Part shown: positions 18,434 to 26,836 of the stretch, piece after piece | Layout of the letters: each line of letters begins with the position of its first letter | Position numbering within the stretch: the stretch's first letter is position 1 | Source of the DNA: Sphingomonas sp. TDK1 | GTDB lineage: Bacteria; Pseudomonadota; Alphaproteobacteria; Sphingomonadales; Sphingomonadaceae | NCBI RefSeq assembly: GCF_001650735.1 | Contig: NZ_LXVY01000007.1 | Location: forward strand, 27,748 to 91,747 | Reading direction: 5' to 3' | DNA: 64,000 nt | Notes under the pieces: model-generated | What the model was told of the DNA's origin: nothing | Database searches by the model: none | What the model saw: the letters and a program-made list of their open reading frames with translations, nothing else | Program-made: the position numbers and the translations under genes

Positions 18434-19917
18434 ACGGTGGTCGGCACCGTGCCCATCAGATAGGTGCCGCGCACCACATAGCCCAGGCGATGAAGATAGC
18501 GCTGCACCCGGGTTCGCACTGCAATGCGCTCGCCGCGGAAGGGGGTACGCATCACCACCACCGCCGGGCGTTTTGCGAAGATCCGGTCTACCTCGGCGAT
18601 CTGGTCGACGCCCAGCGCGCCGTTCTCCCGCTCGCGCGACAGGTGGCTTGGGAACAGCCAAGGGCTGAGCGCACAGCGGCCGGTCGCGCCATACAACATC
18701 GAGTCCCCCGAATGGACGTAGAGGCAGCCGCTGTCCCGTCCGATCGCATCGGAAAGCGTCGCAAGCTGTGCCGCGCTGCCGCGCTTGGCTTGGGCGACGA
18801 CGACGCAGGCAGTGCCGGCGATCAGCGCAACGCCCAGCAACACCGGGGCAACGATCCGGCGGCCGACCGAGTCCTGCGCGAAAAAGGCGGCGCAGCACAG
18901 GCTGGCCGGCACCATCGCGGGCAGCGCATAATGCGGGTACCAGGAACCGAACACGATCAGCCCCACCATCGCGGCGATCAGCCAGCCGATCAGCAGCCGG
19001 TCCGCCGGACTGACCGCGCCTGCCCGTTGCAGCCGCATCCAGCCGAGCGTACTCAGCACGAGCAGCGGCGCCAGCGGCACCATCACTTCGAAGAACGCGC
19101 CGACCAGATCGATGAAGGGGTCGCTCCGCCGGTCGAGGATCGAGCCGAAATTGGCGTAGAACCAAGCGTCGAAATGCCCCAGCCCGACATAGACGGCCGC
19201 GGCGAGGAGCGTGGGCAGCATCGCCATGCCAGCATAGCCGATTCCGCGTCGCACGACATGGAGGGCGCCCGCGCCCAGCCGCGCTTCGCGCCATAGCAGC
19301 CACAGGCCTAGGAACAGCCCCTCGAACAGGACGGTATATTTCACCTGCAGGGCAAGGCCGATCAGCAGCATCGCGAGCAGGTTGCGGCCTACCCGTACCG
19401 GACACCCGTCGCGATCGTCCGCGCGCGGCAGCATCAGCGCGACCGCGGCAATGGTCAGAAGATTGTAGAAGACCGGCGCCTGCCCGCCCTGGCCGTCCGC
19501 CACGTTGAGCATCAGAATGTAGAGGAGTGCCGCCGGCATGGCCCCCGCGCCCCAGCCAACGCGGTCCGCGATGCGGGCGATCAGGCCAGCGGTCAGTACG
19601 ACGCACGCAAGTGCCGACAGCTGATACGCCAGGATGCCCCAGGGCATGCCTAGAGCTGCTGCGGGCAGGTAGAGCAGGAACAGCCCGATCGGCTTGCGGT
19701 CCCAGATGTCGACGAAGGGCAGGGCGCCGTGCAGCATCCGCTGTGCGGTCACCCAGTAGAATTGCTCGTCCACCGCGATCAGCGGGTTGCCGAAGGTGAC
19801 GGCGCGCACCGCGATCGCAGTGGCGAGCAGCATCAGCCAGCGGGGAAGAGCAGCCACGACGGCACCGAGCCCGGCCCTGGGCGCGGCCATACCGAGCGTG
19901 TCGATGCGAGTCGCCAT
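18370..19917 (-). CDS. Membrane-embedded GT39/ArnT-like glycosyltransferase
   Basis: A 515-residue protein with about ten or more hydrophobic helices and a large first periplasmic loop carrying the catalytic acid motif VDEQFYWVTAQRMLHG. This layout is typical of polyprenyl-phosphate-sugar-dependent enzymes (GT39/GT83, PMT/ArnT clan). A soluble C-terminal part follows (from about residue 395). Donor and acceptor are unknown. It faces the GT4 operon and the coding ends overlap by 64 bases, so its last residues are encoded opposite the end of the GT4 gene. Confidence 0.8.
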   Translation of the reverse strand: MATRIDTLGMAAPRAGLGAVVAALPRWLMLLATAIAVRAVTFGNPLIAVDEQFYWVTAQRMLHGALPFVDIWDRKPIGLFLLYLPAAALGMPWGILAYQLSALACVVLTAGLIARIADRVGWGAGAMPAALLYILMLNVADGQGGQAPVFYNLLTIAAVALMLPRADDRDGCPVRVGRNLLAMLLIGLALQVKYTVLFEGLFLGLWLLWREARLGAGALHVVRRGIGYAGMAMLPTLLAAAVYVGLGHFDAWFYANFGSILDRRSDPFIDLVGAFFEVMVPLAPLLVLSTLGWMRLQRAGAVSPADRLLIGWLIAAMVGLIVFGSWYPHYALPAMVPASLCCAAFFAQDSVGRRIVAPVLLGVALIAGTACVVVAQAKRGSAAQLATLSDAIGRDSGCLYVHSGDSMLYGATGRCALSPWLFPSHLSRERENGALGVDQIAEVDRIFAKRPAVVVMRTPFRGERIAVRTRVQRYLHRLGYVVRGTYLMGTVPTTVYAAPDNAPAATPGRLASRPA

Positions 19918-20122
19918 CAGACGGCCTCGGTAGGCTCGACGAGGGATGCAGCCGTGCTGCCACGGCGTTGAGGCCGGGGAAGAACCGGCACGATTCGGGT
20001 TAGGTTCACGTGTGCCTTCGTCTCTGTGCTGCCGGCGGACTTCCCATCCAGCAGGGTGCGGACCCCATCATTCAACGCCCCGAACACTGATTCGTCATTT
20101 TGCCTAGCCCAGCTTTGCGCGG

Positions 20123-20140
20123 CTGTCACGAACACGACAC
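20123..20140 (+). promoter_or_regulatory. Candidate Pho box upstream of phoD
   Basis: CTGTCAC-N4-ACGACAC gives two 7-base direct repeats spaced 11 bases, the PhoB-box geometry. The first repeat matches the consensus closely, the second in four of seven positions. It is 45 bases before the phoD ATG. The remaining intergenic DNA on the ctaD-distal side shows nothing further. Confidence 0.45.
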
Positions 20141-20185
20141 CAAGCGGCGGCACGGAGCGACCGACCGACAAAGGGACGCGACAAG

Positions 20186-21808
20186 ATGAACCTCCGTATA
20201 GACCGCCGCTCGTTGATGCTTACCGGCACCTTTGGTTTGGGAGCGCTTGCGCTGCCCGGCTTTGCGCTGGCGCAAGCCGCCGCGCGGGGCTTTACCCACT
20301 CGGTGGCGAGCGGGGAGCCCGGTCCGGACACGATGCTGCTCTGGACGCGCTACATCCCCGCCGATGGCGGCGCGGTGAAGCTGCGCGCGCAGATCGCTAC
20401 CAGTGCCGACTTCACCCGGATCGTCGCGGAGGGCGAGCAGATCACCGGCCCATGGCGCGACCATACCGCCAAGGTGACGGTCGCCGGTTTGTCGCCCGAC
20501 ACCCGCTATTTCTACCGGTTCGTTGGGCCGGACGGCAGCTTCTCGCCCATCGGCCGCACCAAGACCCTGCCGCTGGGCGACGCGCGTCGCTTCGGAATCG
20601 CTATCTTCTCCTGCTCGAACCTGCCGTTCGGCTATTTCAACGCCTATGGCCATGCGGCCGCACGCGACGACATCGACGTGTGGGTGCACTTGGGCGACTA
20701 TCTCTACGAATATGCCAGGGGCGGCTATGCGCCGACCGGCGGCGCGATCGGCGGGCGCTGGCCCGAGCCGGCGGGCGAGATGATCCATCTCGCCGACTAT
20801 CGTCTGCGCTATGCCAGCTACCGCGCCGATCCCGACCTCCAGGCGCTGCATGCCGCCAAGCCGATGCTGGTGCAGTGGGATGACCATGAAAGCGCGAACG
20901 ACAGCTGGGAAGGCGGTGCCGAAAACCACCAGCCGGACCAGGAAGGCGATTGGAGCGCCCGCAAGGCGGCGGCGATGCAGGTGTTCCGCGAGTGGATGCC
21001 TGTCTCCGAAACGCCCTGGGGCACCTATGAGATCGGTACGCTGGCGACCTTCTTCCGCACCGAGAGCCGGCTGCTCGCGCGCAGCCAGCAGCCCGATGTC
21101 GCGCCGCTGTTCAAGGAGGCCGATCCGGTCAAGGCGCTCACCGCCTTCCGCGACGGTGCCTGGCAGGATCCGGCGGTGACCATGCTCGGCAGCGAGCAGG
21201 AAGTGTGGCTGGATCATGCCATGCGTCGTTCGGTGAAGGCAGGGCAGCGCTGGCAGGTGGTCGGCTTCGGGACGATCATGGGCAACCTGACGACGCCGGC
21301 CGAGGCGCTGGGCTGGCTGGCGCCGGACGCGGATCCGCGCGCCAAGGCTTATGTCCAGGCCGGCGTGACCGCGGGCACGCTGGGGCTGCCGCTCGGCTAT
21401 GACAGCTGGGGCGGTTATCCGGCGGCGCGTGCGCGGTTCCTCAAATCCTCGCAGGCAATGGGCGCCAACCTGCTGGTGGTGTGTGGCGACAGCCACAATG
21501 CCTGGGCATTCGACCTCGCGCAGGACGGCAAGGCGGCAGGCGTCGAGTTTGCCGGTCACGCGGTGACCTCCCCGGGGTTCGAAAGCGCGCTCAAGACCGA
21601 TCCGAAGGTGGTTGCAGCCGCCATGGTGAGGGCGAATCCCGAGCTGAAATGGTGCGACACCAGCCGCCGCGGCTACATGGCGCTGACGCTGACGCCCGAT
21701 CAGGCCCGCAACGACTGGGTGTTCGTGGAGACGGTCGCCGAGCGCAGCCTCAAGGCAAGCATCGGGCACAGCGCCACCGTGCAGCGCGGCCGCAACGTAA
21801 TGGCGTAA
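20186..21808 (+). CDS. phoD: PhoD-type alkaline phosphatase/phosphodiesterase, Tat-exported
   Basis: Periplasmic metallophosphatase of 540 residues that releases phosphate from organic esters. The N-terminus carries a twin-arginine signal (RRSLMLTGTFGLGALALPGF) with cleavage near ALAQA. An N-terminal fibronectin-like domain (THSVASGEPGPDTMLLWTRY) precedes the catalytic domain with metal motifs DVWVHLGDYLYEYARGG, LVQWDDHESANDSW and LLVVCGDSHNAWAF. All expected ligands are present. A Pho-box-like sequence lies just upstream, so phosphate-starvation control is plausible. It is monocistronic as far as visible. Confidence 0.93.
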   Translation: MNLRIDRRSLMLTGTFGLGALALPGFALAQAAARGFTHSVASGEPGPDTMLLWTRYIPADGGAVKLRAQIATSADFTRIVAEGEQITGPWRDHTAKVTVAGLSPDTRYFYRFVGPDGSFSPIGRTKTLPLGDARRFGIAIFSCSNLPFGYFNAYGHAAARDDIDVWVHLGDYLYEYARGGYAPTGGAIGGRWPEPAGEMIHLADYRLRYASYRADPDLQALHAAKPMLVQWDDHESANDSWEGGAENHQPDQEGDWSARKAAAMQVFREWMPVSETPWGTYEIGTLATFFRTESRLLARSQQPDVAPLFKEADPVKALTAFRDGAWQDPAVTMLGSEQEVWLDHAMRRSVKAGQRWQVVGFGTIMGNLTTPAEALGWLAPDADPRAKAYVQAGVTAGTLGLPLGYDSWGGYPAARARFLKSSQAMGANLLVVCGDSHNAWAFDLAQDGKAAGVEFAGHAVTSPGFESALKTDPKVVAAAMVRANPELKWCDTSRRGYMALTLTPDQARNDWVFVETVAERSLKASIGHSATVQRGRNVMA

Positions 21809-21989
21809 CACTCGCCCGCTCCCAGAGGGCCGCCTCGGCGCGAGTAGTGCGACCTAGGGGGAAGGGGGCGGGCTGGGGCCGGGAGCGGAGACCGCCCGCA
21901 TTTGCGTGGCATCCGCCGCCGCCCGGGACCCGCACCCTGTCCCTTCGCCCTCTAGCCGCGAAGGCCCATCCGCCTTACGCTCCGCCGCC

Positions 21990-22556
21990 ATGGTCAAGCT
22001 CAATAAGATCTACACCCGCACCGGCGACGCCGGCACCACCGGCCTCGCCGACGGCTCGCGCGTCTCCAAGGCTTCCGCGCGGATGGAGACGATCGGCGAT
22101 GTCGACGAGGCGAACAGCGCGATCGGCGTCGCGCGGACCACGCTTGCAGACGGCGATCCGCTCGACGCCACACTCGCGCGTGTCCAGAACGATCTGTTCG
22201 ATCTCGGGGCCGATCTCGCCACGCCGGGGGATCGCGAAGGCGCGCTGCGGATCACGGCCGAGCAGATCGCATGGCTGGAATCTGCGATCGACGCATGCAA
22301 CGAAGACCTCGCGCCGTTGAACAGTTTCGTGCTGCCCGGCGGTAGTCCGGCGGCAGCGGCGATCCACCTCGCACGCGCGATCACCCGCCGGGCCGAACGC
22401 GCTGCCGTCGCCGCGAACGACCAGGGCGGTCTCAGCGCTAACGCACTCATCTATCTCAATAGACTTTCGGATTTTTTGTTCGTGGCAGCGCGCACCATGA
22501 ACCAAAAGGGAGAAGCAGACGTTCTGTGGGTGCCTGGGGGGCCTAGCGACCAATAG
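21990..22556 (+). CDS. pduO: Cob(I)alamin adenosyltransferase, PduO type
   Basis: Adds the adenosyl group of ATP to cob(I)alamin to make coenzyme B12. The 188-residue helical-bundle protein starts VKLNKIYTRTGDAGTTGLADG, the ATP-binding signature, and has the later conserved NSFVLPGGSPAAAAIHLAR and NRLSDFLFVAAR. I start at MVKLNK because the 28 upstream residues of the open frame are Ser/Pro/Arg-rich and lie in intergenic DNA. The GC-rich 181-base gap upstream contains no convincing cobalamin riboswitch. It precedes egtB by 66 bases. Confidence 0.93.
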   Translation: MVKLNKIYTRTGDAGTTGLADGSRVSKASARMETIGDVDEANSAIGVARTTLADGDPLDATLARVQNDLFDLGADLATPGDREGALRITAEQIAWLESAIDACNEDLAPLNSFVLPGGSPAAAAIHLARAITRRAERAAVAANDQGGLSANALIYLNRLSDFLFVAARTMNQKGEADVLWVPGGPSDQ

Positions 22557-22611
22557 CCCTCCGGCCTCGCGCATCCCTCCGTATGGGTTGCCCGGCGGGC
22601 ATGCTTGCGGT

Positions 22612-22616
22612 AGGAG
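22612..22616 (+). promoter_or_regulatory. Ribosome binding site supporting the egtB GTG start
   Basis: AGGAG six bases before a GTG codon. It justifies the GTG as the initiation codon of egtB, which has no ATG near the expected N-terminus. Confidence 0.7.
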
Positions 22617-22622
22617 AACAGA

Positions 22623-23900
22623 GTGCGAACGGAACCGGCCATATTCGCTGCTCCCGATGCGCTCGTCCGCCATTTCTCGGCGGTGCGGGCGCTCAGCACC
22701 GCGCTCGTCGGGTCGCTGTCGGATGCGGATGCGACGATCCAGTCGATGGACGACGCGTCCCCGGCGAAATGGCACCTCGCCCATACGACCTGGTTCTTCG
22801 AGACGTTCGTGCTGCGCGATCATGTTGCCGGCTATCGCCTGTTCGACGATCGCTGGCCGTTCCTGTTCAACAGCTATTATGAGGCCGAAGGCCAGCGCCA
22901 TGCGCGTCCGCGCCGGGGCATGCTCTCGCGCCCCACGCTGGACGAAGTCCACGCCTATCGCGCTGCGGTCGATGCAGCGATTTGCGATGCGATCCCAACG
23001 CTCGCTCCGGATATTCTGGCGCTGATCGTGCTCGGTTGCCAGCACGAACAGCAGCATCAGGAGCTGCTGCTTACCGACATTCTCCACCATTTCTCGGTCA
23101 ATCCGCTCGAACCGGCGGTCTGGCCTGGTGCTGCCAAGGTGCCGGTGGCGATGCCTGCCCCGATCGGCTGGATCTCGGGAAAGCAGGGGGTGACTGAGGT
23201 CGGGATCGACGTGCGCGCGTCGCGCGCGCATGAGGATTTCGCCTTCGACTGCGAAGGCCCCCGCCATCAGACGCTGCTTGCGCCGCACGCGCTGGCGGAC
23301 CGCACGATCACCAACGGGGAATGGGCGGCCTTCATCGCCGACGGCGGCTATGCCGATCCGCGCCATTGGTTGTCGGACGGCTGGGCCTGGGCGCAGGCGA
23401 ATCAGGTCGCGGCCCCGCTTTATTGGCAGCATATCGACGGCGTCTGGACCCGGTTCGGGCTCGACGGCCGCCGCCCGATCGACCCGGCCGCGCCCGTCAC
23501 CCATGTCAGCTTTTTCGAGGCTGACGCCTATGCCGGCTGGGCTGGTGCCCGGCTGCCGACGGAATTCGAGTGGGAAGCCGCGGCGGCGAACGCCGATCCC
23601 TTGTCGGGCAACCAGCTCGACGCAGCCGGGCCGGTCGAGCCGCGCCCGTCGACCAGCGGCCCTGCGTGGTTCGGCGATGTCTGGGAATGGACCGGCAGCG
23701 CCTACCGCCCCTATCCCGGCTTCCGTGCCGCCGAGGGCGCGGTCGGTGAATATAACGGCAAGTTCATGAGCGGGCAGTTCGTGCTGCGCGGCGGCAGTTG
23801 CGCGACCCCGCGCGGACATGTCCGCGCCAGCTACCGCAATTTCTTTTATCCCCACCAGCGCTGGCAGTTCACCGGCGTACGTCTGGCGAAGGACCTCTGA
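22623..23900 (+). CDS. egtB: Ergothioneine biosynthesis sulfoxide synthase EgtB
   Basis: Non-heme iron enzyme that oxidatively couples a thiol (cysteine or gamma-glutamylcysteine) to trimethylhistidine. The 425-residue protein has an N-terminal DinB-like helical domain with HLAHTTWFFE and the iron-binding HEQQHQELLL. A C-terminal formylglycine-generating-enzyme-like domain follows, with RLPTEFEWEAAA, GDVWEWTGSAYRPYPGF and FVLRGGSCATPRGHVRASYRNFF. The GTG start has a good ribosome site. Its stop overlaps the egtD ATG by one base. No egtC amidohydrolase or egtA ligase is nearby, which favours direct cysteine use, although this is inference. Confidence 0.92.
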   Translation: MRTEPAIFAAPDALVRHFSAVRALSTALVGSLSDADATIQSMDDASPAKWHLAHTTWFFETFVLRDHVAGYRLFDDRWPFLFNSYYEAEGQRHARPRRGMLSRPTLDEVHAYRAAVDAAICDAIPTLAPDILALIVLGCQHEQQHQELLLTDILHHFSVNPLEPAVWPGAAKVPVAMPAPIGWISGKQGVTEVGIDVRASRAHEDFAFDCEGPRHQTLLAPHALADRTITNGEWAAFIADGGYADPRHWLSDGWAWAQANQVAAPLYWQHIDGVWTRFGLDGRRPIDPAAPVTHVSFFEADAYAGWAGARLPTEFEWEAAAANADPLSGNQLDAAGPVEPRPSTSGPAWFGDVWEWTGSAYRPYPGFRAAEGAVGEYNGKFMSGQFVLRGGSCATPRGHVRASYRNFFYPHQRWQFTGVRLAKDL

Positions 23901-24877
23901 TGCTCAAGCAGGAACTCGAAGACGGCCAGGCCAGCCTTGCCGACCCCCATTTCCGCGCCGACGTGCTGACCGGCCTTGCCGCCAGCCCGCGTGCGATCCC
24001 TGCACGCTGGTTCTACGACCGTCGGGGTTCGGAGCTGTTCGAAGAGATCACCGAACTCCCCGAATATTATCCGACCCGTACCGAGACAGCGTTGCTTGAG
24101 TCGATCTCCGCCGATCTGGGTAGTCTGGCGGCCCCCAATGCGGCGGTGGTGGAATTCGGCTCCGGCTCCTCGGTGAAGACGCCGCGGTTGCTCCGCGCGA
24201 TCGAGCCCGCAGCCTATGTACCGATCGACATTTCGGGCGAGTTCCTGCGCCACTCCGCCGCCCAGCTCTCCCAGGCGTTCCCCGGTCTGCCGGTCTATCC
24301 CGTCGAGGCCGATTTCCTCCGCCCCGTGCCGCTGCCCGAACAGGTAGCCAAGATGCCCAAGCTCGGCTTCTTCCCCGGCTCGACGATCGGCAACATGAAC
24401 GCCTGGCACGCGGTCGACCTGCTGCGCGCGATGCGCGAATGGCTGGGCGAGGGCGCCCGGCTGCTGATCGGCATGGATCGGGTGAAGTCACCCGACATCC
24501 TAGTCCCCGCCTATGACGATGCGGCGGGCGTGACGGCGGCGTTCAACCTCAATCTGCTCGAGCGGATCAACCGCGAGCTGGACGGCACGATCCCGATCGA
24601 CGCCTTCCGCCACCGCGCGATCTGGAACGCCGATTATGCGCGGATCGAAATGCATCTTGAGACGCAGCGCGATGTCGACTTCACCGTCGACGGCCGGCCC
24701 TTTGCGATGGCGGCAGGCGAGACGATCCACACCGAGAACAGCCACAAATACGGCCCCAACGGCGCCCGCCAGCTGCTCCGGGCGGGGGGCTGGACGCCGA
24801 TCGAGCAATGGACCGACGAGAAGGACTGGTTCGCGCTGATCCTGTGTGAGGCTCAGCCGCTGCGCCGGGCGCCGTAA
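23900..24877 (+). CDS. egtD: L-histidine N(alpha)-methyltransferase EgtD
   Basis: SAM-dependent methyltransferase that makes hercynine (trimethylhistidine), the EgtB substrate. The 325-residue protein shows YYPTRTETALLESI, the SAM motif VVEFGSGSSVKTPRLL, LGFFPGSTIGNMN and the histidine-binding region ETIHTENSHKYG. The start follows directly on the egtB stop (TGATG), making a two-gene ergothioneine operon. The ltaE gene follows after 43 bases. Confidence 0.95.
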   Translation: MLKQELEDGQASLADPHFRADVLTGLAASPRAIPARWFYDRRGSELFEEITELPEYYPTRTETALLESISADLGSLAAPNAAVVEFGSGSSVKTPRLLRAIEPAAYVPIDISGEFLRHSAAQLSQAFPGLPVYPVEADFLRPVPLPEQVAKMPKLGFFPGSTIGNMNAWHAVDLLRAMREWLGEGARLLIGMDRVKSPDILVPAYDDAAGVTAAFNLNLLERINRELDGTIPIDAFRHRAIWNADYARIEMHLETQRDVDFTVDGRPFAMAAGETIHTENSHKYGPNGARQLLRAGGWTPIEQWTDEKDWFALILCEAQPLRRAP

Positions 24878-24920
24878 CAGACCGTTGACCGGGCGTGTGC
24901 CAGGCCGCAAGGGTCTGGCC

Positions 24921-25922
24921 ATGCGCTTCTTTTCGGACAATGCCGCCGCCGTCTGCTCGCCCGTGCTCCAAGCGCTGGTCGAGGCCAACACGCTCGACAC
25001 CGCCTATGACGGCGACGCCTGGTCGAAGCAGCTTGACGGCGCCTTTTCCGACCTGTTCGGCACCCGGGCTCGCGCGCTGTGGGTGCCGACCGGCACCGCC
25101 GCGAACTGCCTTGCGCTGACTGCGCTCTGTCCGCCGCATGGCGGCATCATCTGCCACCGCGACGCGCACATCAATTGCGACGAGGGCGGCGCGCCCGAAT
25201 TCTACACGCACGGCGCCAAGCTGCTCACTGCCGCCGGGCCCGGCGCCAAGCTGACGCCCGAAGCGATCCATGCCGTGATCGACCCGATCCGCAACGACGT
25301 GCACCAGGTGCAGCCGCACGCGATCTCGATCACCAACGCCACCGAATATGGCTTGGTCTATACGCCGGACGAGGTGGCGGCGATCGGCGAGTCCGCCAAG
25401 GCCCGCAGGCTGGGCCTGCACATGGATGGGGCCCGCTTCGCGAACGCCGTCGCGCACCTTGGCTGCCATCCGGGCGAGGTGACCTGGCGTGCCGGTGTCG
25501 ACGCGCTGAGTTTCGGCTTCGTCAAGAACGGGGGCATGAGCGCCGAGGCGCTGATTTTCTTCCGGCCCGAACTGGCCGACGTGACGCTCTATCGCCGCAA
25601 GCGCGCCGGGCTGCTCTTCTCCAAGGGCCGCTATCTCGCCGCGCAGCTGCTGGCGATGCTCAAGGACGGGGTCTGGCTCGCCAATGCCCGCGCGGCCAAT
25701 GCCGGCGCGCGGCTGCTCGCAGAGGCAGCGGGCGACCGGCTGGTGCACCCGGTACAGGCTAATGAAGTGTTTCTGAAAGCGAGTCCGGCGGAGGCCAATG
25801 CCTTGCGCGCGCTCGGCTTCGACTTCTATGACTGGGCCGAAGGCGAAGTGCGCCTCGTCACCAGCTGGGACCAGACGGAGGACGCGATCCGCCCGCTCGC
25901 CGAGGCGATCGCCGCGCTGTGA
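24921..25922 (+). CDS. ltaE: Low-specificity L-threonine aldolase
   Basis: PLP enzyme that cleaves L-threonine and allo-threonine to glycine and acetaldehyde. The 333-residue fold-type I protein has the family start MRFFSDNAAAVCSPVLQAL, VPTGTAANCLAL, the PLP-Asp region LGLHMDGARFANAVA and the Schiff-base lysine in LSFGFVKNGGMSAEA. I rejected the longer frame because its 25 extra residues overlap egtD and are Arg/Gly-rich. The stop overlaps the GTG start of the next gene (GTGA), so the exporter downstream is probably co-expressed and may handle amino acids. Confidence 0.93.
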   Translation: MRFFSDNAAAVCSPVLQALVEANTLDTAYDGDAWSKQLDGAFSDLFGTRARALWVPTGTAANCLALTALCPPHGGIICHRDAHINCDEGGAPEFYTHGAKLLTAAGPGAKLTPEAIHAVIDPIRNDVHQVQPHAISITNATEYGLVYTPDEVAAIGESAKARRLGLHMDGARFANAVAHLGCHPGEVTWRAGVDALSFGFVKNGGMSAEALIFFRPELADVTLYRRKRAGLLFSKGRYLAAQLLAMLKDGVWLANARAANAGARLLAEAAGDRLVHPVQANEVFLKASPAEANALRALGFDFYDWAEGEVRLVTSWDQTEDAIRPLAEAIAAL

Positions 25923-26836
25923 TCGGCGCGCAACCCCCTCGTTCCTCCCGGCTGACGGTTCTGATTCCGTTTCTGCTGGTAACGCTGATCTGGGGCTCCA
26001 CCTGGCTCGTCATCAAGGACCAGCTGGCAGTGGTGCCGCCGAGCTGGTCGGTGAGCTATCGCTTTCTCGTCGCCGGGGTGACGACGTTGCTCTGGGCGGC
26101 GGCACGGCGCGATCGGCTGTGGCTCGACGCGCGCGGGCTGGCGTTTGCGGCGTGCCTCGGGCTCGCCCAGTTCGTGCTCAATTTCAACTTCGTCTATCGG
26201 GCAGAATCGCACGTCACCTCTGGTGTGGTCGCAGTGGTCTATGCGCTGCTGCTGGTTCCCAACGCGATCCTCGCGCGCCTCTTCCTCGGCCAGAAGATGG
26301 GACGACAGCTGCTGATCGGATCGGTCGTGGCAATGGCGGGCGTGGCGTTGCTCTTCCTCCACGAGGCTCGGCTGAACCCCGTCGGCCCGCATGAGGCGCT
26401 GATCGGCATCGGCATCGCGCTGTTGGGCGTGCTGTCCGCCTCGGTCGCGAACGTGATGCAGGCGACCGGCACCGCCAAGGCCTATCCGATGGCGACCACG
26501 CTCGGCTGGGCGATGCTGATCGGATCGGCACTCGACGCGGGCTTCGCCCTCGTAACGGTCGGCCCGCCCGTGATCGAGACGCGGCCCGCCTATCTGCTCG
26601 GGATTCTCTATCTCGGCGTGATCGGCTCCTCGATCACCTTCACCATCTACTTCCAGCTGATCCGTACCATCGGCCCCGCCAAGGCCGCCTATACCAGCGT
26701 GCTGATCCCCGTGATCGCAATGCTGCTCTCGACGTTGTTCGAAGGCTATCGTTGGTCGCTGCTGGCGGTGGCCGGCGGCGTACTGGTGCTTGTCGGGCTG
26801 GTGCTTGCCTTGAGGGCGCGAAGGCCCAACCGGTAA
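25919..26836 (+). CDS. EamA/DMT-family transporter
   Basis: A 305-residue inner-membrane protein with about ten helices in two EamA repeats. The first repeat begins LIPFLLVTLIWGSTWLVIKDQ and the second has YPMATTLGWAMLIG and PAKAAYTSVLIPVIAMLLS. Family members export amino acids and other metabolites. The GTG start overlaps the ltaE stop, which suggests coupled expression. The last 91 bases are also coding on the opposite strand for the SDR gene. Confidence 0.88.
   Translation: MIGAQPPRSSRLTVLIPFLLVTLIWGSTWLVIKDQLAVVPPSWSVSYRFLVAGVTTLLWAAARRDRLWLDARGLAFAACLGLAQFVLNFNFVYRAESHVTSGVVAVVYALLLVPNAILARLFLGQKMGRQLLIGSVVAMAGVALLFLHEARLNPVGPHEALIGIGIALLGVLSASVANVMQATGTAKAYPMATTLGWAMLIGSALDAGFALVTVGPPVIETRPAYLLGILYLGVIGSSITFTIYFQLIRTIGPAKAAYTSVLIPVIAMLLSTLFEGYRWSLLAVAGGVLVLVGLVLALRARRPNR

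Noticed and set aside
21809..21989. Possible cobalamin riboswitch upstream of the B12 adenosyltransferase gene
   Set aside because: The gap has a fragment similar to a B12-box (GGGAGCGGAGACC) but not the consensus spacing, and I could not find the conserved core stems. It reads like GC-rich extragenic repeat remains.
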